Below, piece after piece: positions 30,720 to 41,406 of a stretch of DNA of 41,406 nucleotides (position 1 is the first letter of the stretch; the number at the start of each line of letters is the position of its first letter). The position numbers and the translations under genes were made by a program. The notes under the pieces were generated by a model that ran no database searches, had not been told where the DNA came from, and was given only the letters and a program-made list of their open reading frames with translations. Source of the DNA: Brevipalpus yothersi (Eukaryota; Arthropoda; Arachnida; Trombidiformes; Tenuipalpidae); assembly GCA_003956705.1 (NCBI GenBank), contig QZCP01000276.1:1-41406 (forward strand), given 5' to 3'.

Positions 30720-31949
30720 ATGAACTCTTCAAAGTTCGCTTTTTGCTTTATGCGGTCTCATTTCACTGAGATTGATGATAATGGCAAACTTCGTGGACCC
30801 TTCGCTCATTTTATTGGTGAAACTTTCAATGGATTGATCACGATGCTCAATGTGACTTTTGTGGCTCCTAAGCGAATTGTATTAACCAACTCGGATGCTA
30901 TGGAGGAAGCATTCGCAATGGTAAGCCGAGGAGATGCTGATATTTCGATGACTTTCAACTGCATCGAGTATAAATCTTGTACAGAGAATATTACTTCTGG
31001 TCCTATTTTTCTTACACATGACTGGTCTCTCCTTTCGACTCCTGAAACAAAATCTTTCATCGAAAATAGTAGGCCTGAGGCAGCTCTGTGGCGAATTGGA
31101 GTGGGTCTCTTGATTGCCATGGCCTTTGCTTTGATCATCATTTTATTTGCATTGATATGGAGGCGAAAATCAGAGATTGAACAAAACTTCATCTGGCTTT
31201 TCATCTCTATTTGTGTTGGAAAAATGAATGTTCCTGATTTCAACAAATTTGCGGCAGGGCTGATAATTTTTGGAATCTTCTCAGTTTGGATGTTGTTTGG
31301 CAGTTTCCTTAATACCGAGAGAACTTCTTTCAAGTCGTTTGAAAAAATCGACAGATTGAAGGACCTGAAGAATAGTGAACCTCTATTCGTTGGTCGTGCC
31401 TCTTTTTGTTGGAATGATCTTGAAAAGAAAGTTTGGCTGAAAACCGTTGCACCAGACGAAATTTCAATGTTTCTGAGCCGGTGCATCGATTCTGGTGAAT
31501 GCATTTTTTATGCAGCCAAGTATGAATATTATTTTCTCAAATGCGATCTATGTACATTTGAACCAGAATTTATCAATATGAGGGATCGCTTGCTTTATAT
31601 TTCTCCTCCAATAAAGTCCTCCCACTCGATGCTCATACACAACAAGAATGCTGGAAAGACTCGAATCGAGCGTATTAATCGATTCATGTACCATTCTTTT
31701 GAAATGGGAATACAGCAAAAGTATGGTGTCAATTCTGATAATGCGGTTCGAAATATGTTCAGAAAAATGACCGGAAATCTGCCAAGTGAAGAATGTATGG
31801 CAAATGTTATTCACCAAAGTTTCTCAACTCCTGCTTCCCTCTCGATCGAATATTTCATGAACTTCTTTTCCTTGCATATCATCTCTATAACACTTGCTTG
31901 GTCAGCATTTCTCTGTCAGAAAATTTGGATGAGAAAGGAAATAAAATGA
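30720..31949 (+). CDS. Ionotropic receptor-like protein, copy IR4
   Basis: From ATG 30720 (MNSSKFAFCFMRSHF) this gives 409 residues. An acceptor-like aatctttccag at 30689 lies in the same open frame, so an upstream exon with a signal peptide probably exists. The layout is S1, TM1 (VGLLIAMAFALIIILFALIW), pore loop (NFIWLFISICVGK), TM2 ending GSFLNTERTS, S2 with many Cys, and a last TM near the end (FSLHIISITLAWSAFLC). It is uninterrupted and shows the empty site for the element that splits IR3. Family role: chemosensory or other ligand-gated cation channel; the ligand is unknown and classical glutamate contacts are not evident. Confidence 0.82.
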   Translation: MNSSKFAFCFMRSHFTEIDDNGKLRGPFAHFIGETFNGLITMLNVTFVAPKRIVLTNSDAMEEAFAMVSRGDADISMTFNCIEYKSCTENITSGPIFLTHDWSLLSTPETKSFIENSRPEAALWRIGVGLLIAMAFALIIILFALIWRRKSEIEQNFIWLFISICVGKMNVPDFNKFAAGLIIFGIFSVWMLFGSFLNTERTSFKSFEKIDRLKDLKNSEPLFVGRASFCWNDLEKKVWLKTVAPDEISMFLSRCIDSGECIFYAAKYEYYFLKCDLCTFEPEFINMRDRLLYISPPIKSSHSMLIHNKNAGKTRIERINRFMYHSFEMGIQQKYGVNSDNAVRNMFRKMTGNLPSEECMANVIHQSFSTPASLSIEYFMNFFSLHIISITLAWSAFLCQKIWMRKEIK

Positions 31950-31969
31950 TTATGATAATGAAATAATTC

Positions 31970-33400
31970 AAGACTAACAACTTGTAAGTTATGTGTTCAG
32001 TGAACCATTTTCCCATTGTGACTCATGATAATATTTAGTGGAGGTCCTGTTGGCATTACCATTTAGAAGGGAGAGATCTTGAAATCCTACTTCACCGGAC
32101 CTGTGGGGTATTTTCGCATTTCGATTGCACTAGTATTATAGGATATCAAGTCACAAAATTTTTTCCAAGACTTAATTGAATAAGTTAGAAAGCTTGGCCT
32201 GGCTTGACAATCTCTAAGAATTTTGCGCATTTAATGTTAATGAAAGACAATGAGAACTCTACTGCTAAAATGAGCTGAAGTGAAAGCAAGAAATTCTCTC
32301 TAGCGTAGATGGGACAATGAGAATTATTTTTGAATGGGAAATACCGGTCATAAAAATGATTCAGTATTGTCTGGAATCCATCTGATGCAGACAAATTTCA
32401 CCTTAAGATGAAATTCGCAAGCTCATACATTGTATTCTCGATAAGTTAGAATTTTCATACAACTAATGATTCTCCACTGCCAGCCCTCTTGCTGAGAAAC
32501 AAAGATCAAAATCTGTCCTTTCGAATGGATTAATTTTGTTCTTTCCATCTACAAAAAGAACCAAAAGATTTCCAAATCTTCTCAAATCATTTCAAAAAAT
32601 CAATCAAGAAAGTTTTTTCACATCAGAGATTGTAAGAGATACTTCTCTGAGTTGTGAAAATAGTTAGCACAATGCTCAGAGGTAATTACATTGTAAATAG
32701 CTTTCTAATCTGTACAATGCCAAATCTTTCCACTTTTGAGAACTCAAAATTCATAGAAAACAATTTTGATCCTAATTTCGCTCAAAAGGTCCATTTTTTA
32801 GAAATTTTGGATTATAATTGATCTTTTTTGGAAGTGATCTGAGCTTTTTAGCAAAAGAAAAGCAGATCAACGAGTGCCTCAGGCCAGTCTTGGAAGTGAA
32901 AGTTGGACTCTGTGGAATGATCCGCTCTTTTTGGGAAATAAAGTGATCGAGACTGTAAATCCAACAAATCTCAAGAGAAATTGGATGAAAAGTGGTTGGC
33001 AGACTTGATATAATCAAAACGTTGTCAAAACAAAGTATTGATTATCTGTTCTGAGGGGTGAAGTAACCAAAATGCATTTGTTATAGATACCATCAGGCAG
33101 ATCATTATTAAAAGAAATCGGAATTTTTCAAACCTCTCCGACATTCAAATTTCATGGACACCTTGACTGAGAAGAGAGCTATAATTTCTTCTTATTCATT
33201 GTTTCGATACTCAAGGAAAGAACGAATCCACCGGAAAGATAAGAGGAATGATTTTGATCCCGCCATGTTATTTAAAAATCCACTCTCACTGATAGAGCCC
33301 AAAAATCTATACATCAATATGCCATGATGGGTTATTAGGAATACCTTCCCCTTTTTACTCTGAATTGATTCAGAAAATCCAACAGATGACTTCACAATCA
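31970..33400. repeat. Duplicated 3' flank of IR4 with a PHD relic at 32040-32125
   Basis: This copy of 27930-29210 begins with the same tail after the IR (GACTCAT…AATATT, then CTGTTGGCATTACCATTTAG), a more decayed PHD-exon piece, and then the shared non-coding segments. No intact gene was seen. Confidence 0.65.
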
Positions 33401-33963
33401 GTTATCCAAGACCAGATATGCCGAGTTAGTCCAATTATTTAAGAATTTTGATCTATCATGACCAAAATCTGGTCCAATATGTGATAGGGTGGATTCAATT
33501 GGACTTTTTTGATGAAATATTGTGGTCAAAAATCATCGCATTAAGCTATCTCTTGGCAAAAAAATACCAGCTTCTTGGTGGAAATTATCATGCCAAGAAA
33601 CTTTAAGGACACCCCGTACATGATAATTGCCTATCATAATTTTCACAATCACCTTGAGGTATTGTTGTGTAATCGAAAATATCATTTGAATTTGCTAATT
33701 TATACAACTAGATGCACTCGACTGATGCAGACTCTTCTTCCCTCTCTCAAAGAGATCAAGGGAGCAGAATGCCAAATAAAACATTGAAGAGAGAAATCCA
33801 AAATGATTTTGTTATCCCTATCATTCAATGTCACTGATGCCAGGGAATGAGACTTTAGAAGATTCTTCAATTCCCAAAATTCACATTTACGATTCCATAT
33901 CACTGAGAATCATAGCAACAGTTGCCTGTGGTTAATCATGACCATACTGAAGAGGTGGAATGT
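33401..33963. other. Intergenic region without a recognisable gene
   Basis: Short frames only. It might include more of the decayed ankyrin gene that is visible from 33964. Confidence 0.4.
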
Positions 33964-34165
33964 CTTTTTCATCATGGGGCGAATTCAAACGACAAAAGTG
34001 GTGGTCTTCGTTGGGGAACTACCTCCCTTTAAGATGCATGTGTGAATGGCAATTTGACAATGATTCGGATTCTTGCTCGTAATGGTATCAATTTCAGACG
34101 AGATGAAGAAAGTAGAACCCTCAAAGTGATCTCATTTATGTCTCATACCCGAAAAGCCTCGATTT
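33964..34165 (+). pseudogene. Ankyrin-repeat relic, TONSL-like
   Basis: One frame reads LFHHGANSNDKSGGLRWGTT, SL, stop (TAA at 34030-34032), DACVNGNLTMIRILARNGIN, then FRRDEES. This is an ankyrin repeat. The GG-containing insert before the G-T-x-L core resembles the ankyrin part of TONSL, a replication-fork repair scaffold. Peptide-like stretches continue downstream to about 34800 in changing frames (for example GSRAYKSLKGMENIV), consistent with one decayed gene. Confidence 0.5.
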
Positions 34166-35232
34166 AGATTAAGAAAATACCACTGAACTGAAACCTTCAG
34201 GTCTCTTCGTGAAATTCAAACGAAAACTCCCAATCGGCATGTGTTGGTAGTAGAGCATACAAGAGCTTAAAGGGAATGGAAAACATAGTCAGGGGAAATA
34301 TAATGCAGTATCTCATCAATCTGGAGTTGACAAATTTTAGATCTAACAAGATAGTTGATGAATGAAAATGAAGTTCTCAACCATTCGAGCTTCGATCATA
34401 TTTGGATGAAGGCTTGTTTAACATGAGGTTTTTCAAAGGGATTAGAGGCTCAAAAAGCTCTAGAAGCTCTTTCAATCCCTTCAAAAGTCCACAGATTGGC
34501 CGCATAATCAATTTTACTAATCAAAATTGACAGGATGATATGCTGACGAACGATATTGAAGAAATTTTGTATGTCTGAAAATATATATCGTGAAGAATTT
34601 TATGATTTTATCACCGATAATTCATAAGATAATCAAGATTACGTTGAGACGAATTATTCTAAGCTACAAAATATCATGATCAGATTCCACGATGTTTGTC
34701 TATGAGAAAGCCAACCGCACCTGATCATGGACATTGTCCCTGAAAATTCAAGTCTACCCGAATGTCCGATCATGGGAACTGGATCTTTTGGATGAACGTT
34801 ATAAAAAAAAGTTGTCATAACTAATCACTAAACCCTTAGCCCCTTCCCCCCCCCCCTTGATGCATATTCTCACACTAGCAAACACTACTTCAAATCTTAA
34901 ACATCAGACAAATCTATTTTCCCGGATATTTATCAATCACAATCATCATGATAATTGAACTAACCAAATCGAATATTCTGTGTAGAACTTTTGCTTTTTT
35001 TTCCTAATCGCGCCATTATTTTACGCTTTTAAACTCTACTGGTGCCATCTGTAACTGTATAAGGTTTAATCATTGTTGTTATTATGAAAATTGAAACTGC
35101 AAAAGCAAAAAGCCTTTTGCATGCCAATTGAATAGGAGAGAGAGAAAGAGTTTATCAAATTGTTAATTAACATCAAACATTATTTGATTTTTATTACAAT
35201 TTTATATATATATCTGTGTGTGATCCAAAACA
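34166..35232. other. Decayed sequence and wapl 5' flank
   Basis: The left part may be the rest of the ankyrin relic. A C-run sits near 34845. The last 200 bases are AT-rich with TATATATATA about 20 bases before the wapl ATG, and probably hold the promoter and 5' UTR. Confidence 0.4.
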
Positions 35233-37298
35233 ATGTCCACGGTGACTAAGAAGAAGAAATTCTTCAATAATAGTCAAAATTCGCAGGTCAAAAAATCTTC
35301 TATCAATGCTCGTAATTTTTTCCGTTACGATGATGGATCACAATTTGATGAATTTGGAGGTGACATGAGTGGCTCATCACAGACCAGTGGTGGTGGTGGT
35401 GGTGGTATCAAAAGTGGTGTAATTAAAGATCATTCAATTTCTTCATCTACCTCATCACATTCTTCAGCTCAATCCTCATCATCTGGTTAGTATTGATGTG
35501 AAAAGCATCTCTTTAGTTATCCTCCGATATGATATGACATGTCTTCCTTGTTTACTGATGCTGTTGTTTTGGTTTGTCTTTCATTTCATTTCGTTAATTG
35601 TTCTCTCATGCAGCCCGTAATGGTACAAGTGGTGGTAGTGATTCGCGATCTGGACATGGTGATGATGATTATGTTAGATTAAGGCGAGTCAAGAAGGCCC
35701 ACCAGTGTGCAGAACTTGGAGAGAGAGAAGAGTTCGATGGTGATATAAAATTTTACTTGGATGGACTCAGTAGAGTCAACAATGAAAATACAAGATGTTT
35801 AAGTATTCTCGGCTTGGCAAATCAGTGTCAAAGAGCTGAATTTCGGATGCATCTTCGGGCTCATGATGATATGCCCAATATAATTAAGGCTCTAATGGAT
35901 GCATGCTCTACACCAAATCTTGCTCTCTGCACTTCTGCTTTAATGTTTGTTTATAATCAAGATCGAATGACAATGGATATTGACCCAAATGCGCTGAGGT
36001 TTGTATTTATACATGTGTATGAAAGATGGTCAGACTGTCACTAATGATTGTCTTTTCTTTTTCTAGTTTGATGCTTGAGCTTTTGGAAACTCGATCTGAT
36101 GAAGCAGAGGAAAGTGTTGAGAAAAATTATAAAGAAAAAGTGCAGAAACTTTGTGATGAAATGAGAACAAAAGGGCATGGACGTTTCCTGAACTTAAACA
36201 AAATAACCGCTGGTAAACTAGCTCTAGAAGCTCTCATGGGTCTAACCTCCAAGAGAGCTGGTGAATGGTGTAAAGAAGAATTGAGAAAGCTCAAGGGCAT
36301 TGATTTTCTGTGCAACAGAATAATCGACGAGAGCAACGTCTTGATTCGTGATTCGATAGTGTGGGAGGATGAAACCATCGATGCTGGTCTTCTGCACCAA
36401 ATTGAAAGATCTCTTAAAGTAGTGGAGAACGTAACTTTCATGAATATCGAGAACCAAAATTATGTGATCGACTATCAGAATGGAAAGTTCATTGACCGTT
36501 GCATCGATTTGATCAAATATTTGAAAAACTCCATCATATTTATGACTCAAACAGAATCACAATTGTCAACTCTTCTGTCCATCCTTCATGTTTTCACAAA
36601 TCTCACCTCTGAATCAAGCACTGGTTGTTCAAAAGTCGGAGCCTTCCCTGGACTATTTCAGCTTCTTCTCGAATGTCTTTTCGAATTACCACCATTCACC
36701 ATTCCTGATTCACGTTTCGACCTAATAGTTTTACTACTGTGTCTAGAAATTAATTTTGTAGAATATTGCGTAAACACACGAGAAGAATTGATGGAAAGTG
36801 AGTCAAAAGTGAAACGGTTAATTTCCATATTCGAAGAAAGATGTGCAGAAGCTGATAAAACGGATAAGGAAGCAGATCAGCTGCTTGATTCCCACCAAAA
36901 CAAACCATTAACAGAAGCAATGCAAGATTCTCTTCTCAATCAAGTTCTTGCTAAGTCTGGTAAACACATGGAACATTGTATAATAGCAGCTTGCATATCT
37001 CTACTAATAGGATGTGGAATCAAGGAGAACATCGAATATTGTAAAATGACCAAAAATCTGCTACCTTCTGGTAGCTTCGATAAGATGATCGATGTTCTTT
37101 CCAAATTGCACGAATTCACCCATCTCGCCGTGAGTTGACTTTTTCCCTCATTTATTTGCTAATCATGATTTAAATATGATTTTTGAATGATGAATATAAT
37201 GATTTCCTCTCTTTTTCTCTTTCTTTTCACAGGATATAATGACTCCCAGCGGAGTCAAGAGAGTCGAGAGAATTTTAGCTTTTTTCAAGTCTAGCTAA
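35233..37298 (+). CDS. wapl: Wings apart-like cohesin release factor WAPL (exons 35233-35485, 35614-35998, 36067-37129, 37233-37298)
   Basis: WAPL opens the cohesin ring at the SMC3-kleisin gate with PDS5 and so releases cohesin from chromatin. The four coding exons join in phases 1, 2 and 0, introns are 128, 68 and 103 nt, and the product is 588 residues. The N-terminus is short and low-complexity (Ser/Gly-rich, G5 run), much shorter than in vertebrates. From about residue 120 the conserved helical WAPL domain begins: NTRCLSILGLANQC, AEFRMHLRAHDD, LALCTSALMFVYNQDRMTMD, then LTSKRAGEWCKEELRKL, AGKHMEHCI-like GKHMEHCIIA and the last exon's VKRVERILAFF. The gene is intact. FGF motifs used by vertebrate WAPL to contact PDS5 and cohesin are not seen in the short N-terminus. 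Confidence 0.93.
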
Positions 37299-37757
37299 AT
37301 CTTATGATAATATATTTTTATCAGAAAGATAATTCAATCATCTATCTTTCCCTCTCTTTCTCATCCACAATTTCTTGTCCCGTTTGGTGGACAAGTTTTT
37401 TAAGGTGTTCACCCCAATGATTCCAGTGAATCAAAAACTCAGCTCAACGTTGCGTGGGAGCAAACATTTCATGTACTACTGAGCCATCTAATATACTTGA
37501 GGAAAAAAAATCTAGCGAATTGATCCACAATTCAGCTCATGTCTAAGCATGGCTACTCTCTTATTCAAAGATCCAGCTATGACGGTTTATTTTATATAGA
37601 TAAAGTACAGAAAAAAATTCTCTACCCAGACCTCCATGAAAGAGCAAGCCGCAGAGAATTGTTAGTCGAATAGACTCGTGTTTAAATTCGACCAAGCTCT
37701 ATCCTGGGTCCATTGAAAGGCCAATTTAACATTGAGGGCGGTGAAGGTGGTATTAGA

Positions 37758-37788
<31 letters not shown>

Positions 37789-39569
37789 CAAGCGGTGAGT
37801 GAAATTGCGGAGGTGAGTTTAAGTGAGATGTTCGGTTTAACGTTACCCACCAATTCATGGGAAATGGTGTCGCAAAAAGTGTAAAAATTACAGGTAACCT
37901 CGGAGGAGAATGAAGAAAGTGAGAAGTATCATTGATTTCATTGTAAATTGAATGTGACTAGCATCTTTTCATCTTTTTTCTTCCACTTGGCCAGAGCAGC
38001 TCCACAAAACCACCTACACTTTCCCAGATAGATAGACTTGCTTTGATGGACAGTAAAAAAGAGAGTGAGTGAGTGAAAAAAGTTTATAACTCAATTTCAA
38101 ATTCAATTATCGTCAAGATTGTTATTTAACGTTGTTTACTCAACAGAAAAAAGTTGAGTTGGTTCGGATGAAAGAGGGTGTAAGTTCATATCAATCTATA
38201 CAGAGAGAGCCCACTAACTATATGAGAAAATAAGTTAGACCAAGAAGACCAATTGATAGGTCTGTGGGATGATTCTCGCAATGAGATCATTTAATGAGAG
38301 GCATCTTCAAGGATGATAAAAGTTTGAGAGATGTGAGATTATTTCGAATAAAAATTGACCAATCGCTCAAGATAGTGTCCAATGAAGATGATTGGTAGCT
38401 CAATATTATCATTAGCATTTGATTATCTACATTATCTGTATTCCAGAATGATCTCTCTCCCAATGAAAAAAACATTTTCAGTAAAAACTAGGAAGCAAAC
38501 CTAATTTTGTGGATTAATTATAGCATTGTTTTCTAGGGTAAGAGAAAATTTTCTCCTATTGTTCTTTTGGTTAAGATTTTTTCTTTCCTTGTTCGAATCT
38601 TTCCATGCATACCGATGGTTGTGATTCACCAAAAATATCTCATTGACAGGCATAATCTTGATCTGACAATTTGATAAAATATCCAAAAAGAGAGCTAAGT
38701 GATGTGTTTTGTGAGTGCCAACAAGAAGCTCCTTGTTGGCACTTAGTTTGCAGTCGTATATGACTGACACTCGGAAAGCAAAATGTTGGAGGAAGTCGAC
38801 AGATCATGTTATTATTGTACTTGCAGCCAGAACGGAAAGTATTTTCGCTCACTTCCTCTGATCTTAATTTTCTCAGAGGAGCTAAACATTCTTGACTCAT
38901 CTATTCTTTTTGAAGATAGTTATCAGAGAAAATTTTTCTTTTTCACATCATTTGAGACGACATCGTTGGATCACAGCTTTCACTTCTATTTTACACATCT
39001 TAAACAATAAGGTGCTCTCATAAGTTGATTTGAAGAAGAGCATCTCACTTAGAATCAATGAAAATGATCTAATTTTTAATCTTTCCACCAATCTTCCACC
39101 AAGAATTCCCATTCTCCAGATTCGGTTCAATAGCTTTCAACTCGTAACTTGCTGGAAACTCACCAGCTGAAGGCGAGGTAACAAGGATTAGATCATCTCC
39201 ATTTGATGAACATGAGTTCGAGAAACTTATCCTTTGAAACTCAATTCCAAAGGCTGGATGAGGATAATTGTATCAATAGAATCGATATTGAATCGATTCA
39301 ATTGATAGTCATAAAAATGTAGCCTACTCAATGTAAGCCTATTGAGTGATGCTTCTTGTAACAAAATTTTAAGTTTATTCTCGGAATCTTGTCTTACACA
39401 ATTAATTGTATAAACAGAAATGGGTTCAATTCAAGATTTAGAGCTTGATGGATACAAAAATTGGCAAAAAAGATTTAATCATTGAGGGATGATTTGAAAA
39501 ACGGAATAATTATCAACTCTCACTCTAAATCGAAATAAATGATATACACTTGAGCCAATGTTCACGAAA
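37299..39569. other. Intergenic region with (GA)n at 37760-37788; no gene recognised
   Basis: A GA microsatellite lies at 37760-37788. Only short frames without recognisable domains occur, including two overlapping minus-strand ones near 38501-38900. No RNA gene was seen. Confidence 0.5.
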
Positions 39570-40748
39570 TTAGTCTCGAGATGCACTTGTTAGCATTTGT
39601 AAGTAAGCTTCTCCCATTTTTTTGGACAATCGTTTCGAAGTCTCCTCATCTTCTCTGAACTTTTCCTCAATTTTGATGAGCTCCTTTTGTACCTCTTGAC
39701 TATTGGGATTGATCATGAGGCATTTATCGAAGTAATTTTTTGCCTCATTCAAGTTGTTGTCTTCAAATTTTGCTCTCCCATAGAGAAATAAAGCTTTCAA
39801 ATTTTGAGGGTTCAATATAACCGCTTTTCGACAGGGAACCATGGCTGATCGTGGTTTGCGTAATCGAAGATAAGTGGATGCCAGATTAGTGTAGAGTTTT
39901 TCGAGTAGTTCATTCTTTTGTTGCTCCTGTTCTGGTGTACATTTCAGATATCCTTCCAAAAATTCGATTGTTTTATGATACTTGAGACGAGCTTCCTTAT
40001 ATTTTCCATGCTTAAAGTGAGCATTACCACTCGTTTTTTCTCGATAACTTTCTTCCATAATTTTTTCGAAAGGAATTTCCATCACCTCTTCCAAAGATAA
40101 GTTCTCATAATCTTGAACATCGCTCTCCGGAAACACATTCAAAATCTCGACAACATACAAGAGGTAAGCATTTCCGGGAATCCGTGGCAAATGTCCTTGC
40201 TCACCGAGTCCATACTGTGGTGATATCAATATTTCAGCCTTTTCACCTTCTTTCATGGTCATCAGAGCAATATGAAGACCAAAAATGAGAGGAGTTTCAT
40301 TCATGCGAATTTTTTCGGGCTCTCTTCGAAGTCTGGACGCATCAAAAGGTATCGGTTTACCGTCCAGATAGGCATTGTAATGGAAATGAATTGTACATCT
40401 TGATTCAACCGGTGTACCATCAGATGATCGAAGTGTTCTCTTCCATACACCATCCTCTCGAAGACACACCATTCCAGGGATCATATCTTTAAATGCAACA
40501 ATATATTCTTCCTTTTCCTCTTTGGCACCATAATCTTCCACAAGCTGAAGTATCTCGTCTTTACTTGACCATATGTCCTCCTCTGCTGGTGGATCAGGAT
40601 TCTCTTCCTCATTGACCAGAACACCTTCCCTCAGATCACTCAAACTTAATTTTGCACCAGAACCGAACACTACGCGTGTAGAATTTTGTTGACAACTGGT
40701 TGATGGATAATCATCCGAATTTTGGGCCATCCTTTCGTCCACCGGCAT
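39570..40748 (-). CDS. FKBP6/Shutdown-like co-chaperone (FKBP domain plus TPR)
   Basis: FKBP6 and fly Shutdown are HSP90 co-chaperones needed to load piRNAs into PIWI proteins in the germ line. The frame is intronless. I place the start at ATG 40748 (ACCATCATGCCGG), giving 392 residues; an ATG 66 bases upstream would give 414. One FKBP-type domain follows an acidic N-terminus (HFHYNAYLDGKPIPFDASRL, then GLHIALMTMKEGEKAEI, PQYGLGEQG and IPGNAYLLYVVEILNV). Its spacing and KPFD-like motif match FKBP6 rather than FKBP4/5, and several active-site aromatics of true isomerases are missing, as in that family. Three TPR motifs follow (SGNAHFKHGKYKEARLKYHK, LYTNLASTYLRLRKP, ALFLYGRAKFEDNNLNEAKN). There is no C-terminal membrane anchor, which argues against FKBP8. 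Confidence 0.88.
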   Translation of the reverse strand: MPVDERMAQNSDDYPSTSCQQNSTRVVFGSGAKLSLSDLREGVLVNEEENPDPPAEEDIWSSKDEILQLVEDYGAKEEKEEYIVAFKDMIPGMVCLREDGVWKRTLRSSDGTPVESRCTIHFHYNAYLDGKPIPFDASRLRREPEKIRMNETPLIFGLHIALMTMKEGEKAEILISPQYGLGEQGHLPRIPGNAYLLYVVEILNVFPESDVQDYENLSLEEVMEIPFEKIMEESYREKTSGNAHFKHGKYKEARLKYHKTIEFLEGYLKCTPEQEQQKNELLEKLYTNLASTYLRLRKPRSAMVPCRKAVILNPQNLKALFLYGRAKFEDNNLNEAKNYFDKCLMINPNSQEVQKELIKIEEKFREDEETSKRLSKKMGEAYLQMLTSASRD

Positions 40749-41406
40749 GATGGTATTCGTCAAATACAAAATTGAAACTTGTTCGAAAAAGAGTTGGAAA
40801 CAATGTTGGGGCAATTATAAATCAATCGAAACTTGATCATGCAATAGACACAAAACTTTTTGCTCAATGTAGACAGTCTCTCAGACAAAATTGTACCAAT
40901 CAATTCGATGTGCACTTCATCAAATCACTCCAATCAATGATCACCAATCATTGATTAGTCACCAATCATAACGGGATGGAATCAATCCTTCTCCCTCTTC
41001 TTCTCTTCAGAATCATAACAATCAAGGCCTAATTATCAGGCTCATATGGCGCATGAGGTGCTTCATTGGGAAAAAAAATATTGGCTCATCAGAATGAAAC
41101 TTTCGAAAGACTGATGAATCATAACAACTACTCACATGGCAGCCACTTGAAGAGGATTTCATTTCATTTCAAGTGTATTTGCATCCTTTCTCTCATCGTT
41201 GTGATTTGTGGGGTTAATGACCTCTTCTAAATTAGTTTGAGATGAGTAATTTGATCACCTTTCGTTGTTGTCATTCTACTTCTTCATGTTCGACATTGAA
41301 TAACTGATATTGATCTTTACAAGAACGTGGTTCAATGAACCATCATCTTCATGAAATTGCGAGAAAGAAACAAAAATGGCAAATGTGCAACATATTGATG
41401 CTTAAA
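40749..41406. other. 5' flank of the FKBP6-like gene and right window edge
   Basis: No gene was recognised. The short plus-strand frame at 40772-40954 overlaps the other gene's 5' end antisense and looks like chance. A small tandem duplication of ATCAATGATCACCAATCATT-like sequence lies near 40935. Confidence 0.4.

Noticed and set aside
30806..31504. 232-residue minus-strand open frame
   Set aside because: It is the antisense shadow of IR4 (and 21982-22380 that of IR3). It has no recognisable domain and depends on the same duplicated DNA.
36026..36066. Extra N-terminal residues before WAPL exon 3
   Set aside because: They are intron sequence; the GTTTGT donor at 35999 and ttttctag acceptor join in phase and restore family homology.
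1..41406. CRISPR arrays, bacterial operons, tRNA or rRNA genes
   Set aside because: The DNA is eukaryotic with spliced genes. No regularly spaced repeats and no cloverleaf or rRNA sequence were recognised.

Overview
The window is nuclear DNA of an animal, most likely an arthropod and possibly a mite or other small arachnid. The genes carry short GT-AG introns (about 58-144 nt where I could place both ends), the DNA is AT-rich, and the gene families fit a protostome: a CYP4-like P450, variant ionotropic receptors (IRs), an FKBP6/Shutdown protein, WAPL and COQ3. The species cannot be fixed by reading alone.

Left part (1-9700). The left edge holds the end of an open frame followed by a poly-G tract and an LTR-like segment, probably the 3' end of a retrotransposon. 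Then come a fatty-acid elongase-like gene with an in-frame stop at its N-terminus, a newly assembled three-exon gene for a secreted protein, COQ3 on the minus strand, and a complete CYP4-like P450 on the minus strand whose third exon is broken by one TGA.

Middle (7100-33400). This is a tandemly duplicated, fast-changing cluster. P450 plus plus-strand IR occurs twice, with the second P450 a relic lacking its heme cysteine. A PHD/bromo/PWWP gene of the ZMYND8/ZMYND11 type also occurs twice, and decayed PHD pieces follow two later IR copies. There are three full-length IR coding regions (IR1, IR2, IR4), one IR (IR3) split by an insertion, and one IR relic. IR3 and IR4 share a 351-nt tract that is identical by eye while the flanks differ, which suggests gene conversion.

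The most striking object is at 22405-27044: a 4640-bp LTR element inside IR3. It has 215-bp TG...CA repeats, an exact ATGAA target duplication, a primer-binding-site candidate and a polypurine tract. It encodes a Gag with a CCHC knuckle and a second unrelated ORF in the env position, and I see no protease, reverse transcriptase, RNase H or integrase. The LTRs differ only in CT-repeat length, so the insertion looks very young. It resembles the gag-only non-autonomous elements known from plants as TR-GAG.

Right part (33400-41406). A decayed ankyrin/TONSL-like relic is followed by ordinary genes: wapl (four exons, plus strand) and an FKBP6-like gene (minus strand). WAPL acts in cohesin release. 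FKBP6/Shutdown acts in the piRNA pathway that silences transposons in the germ line.
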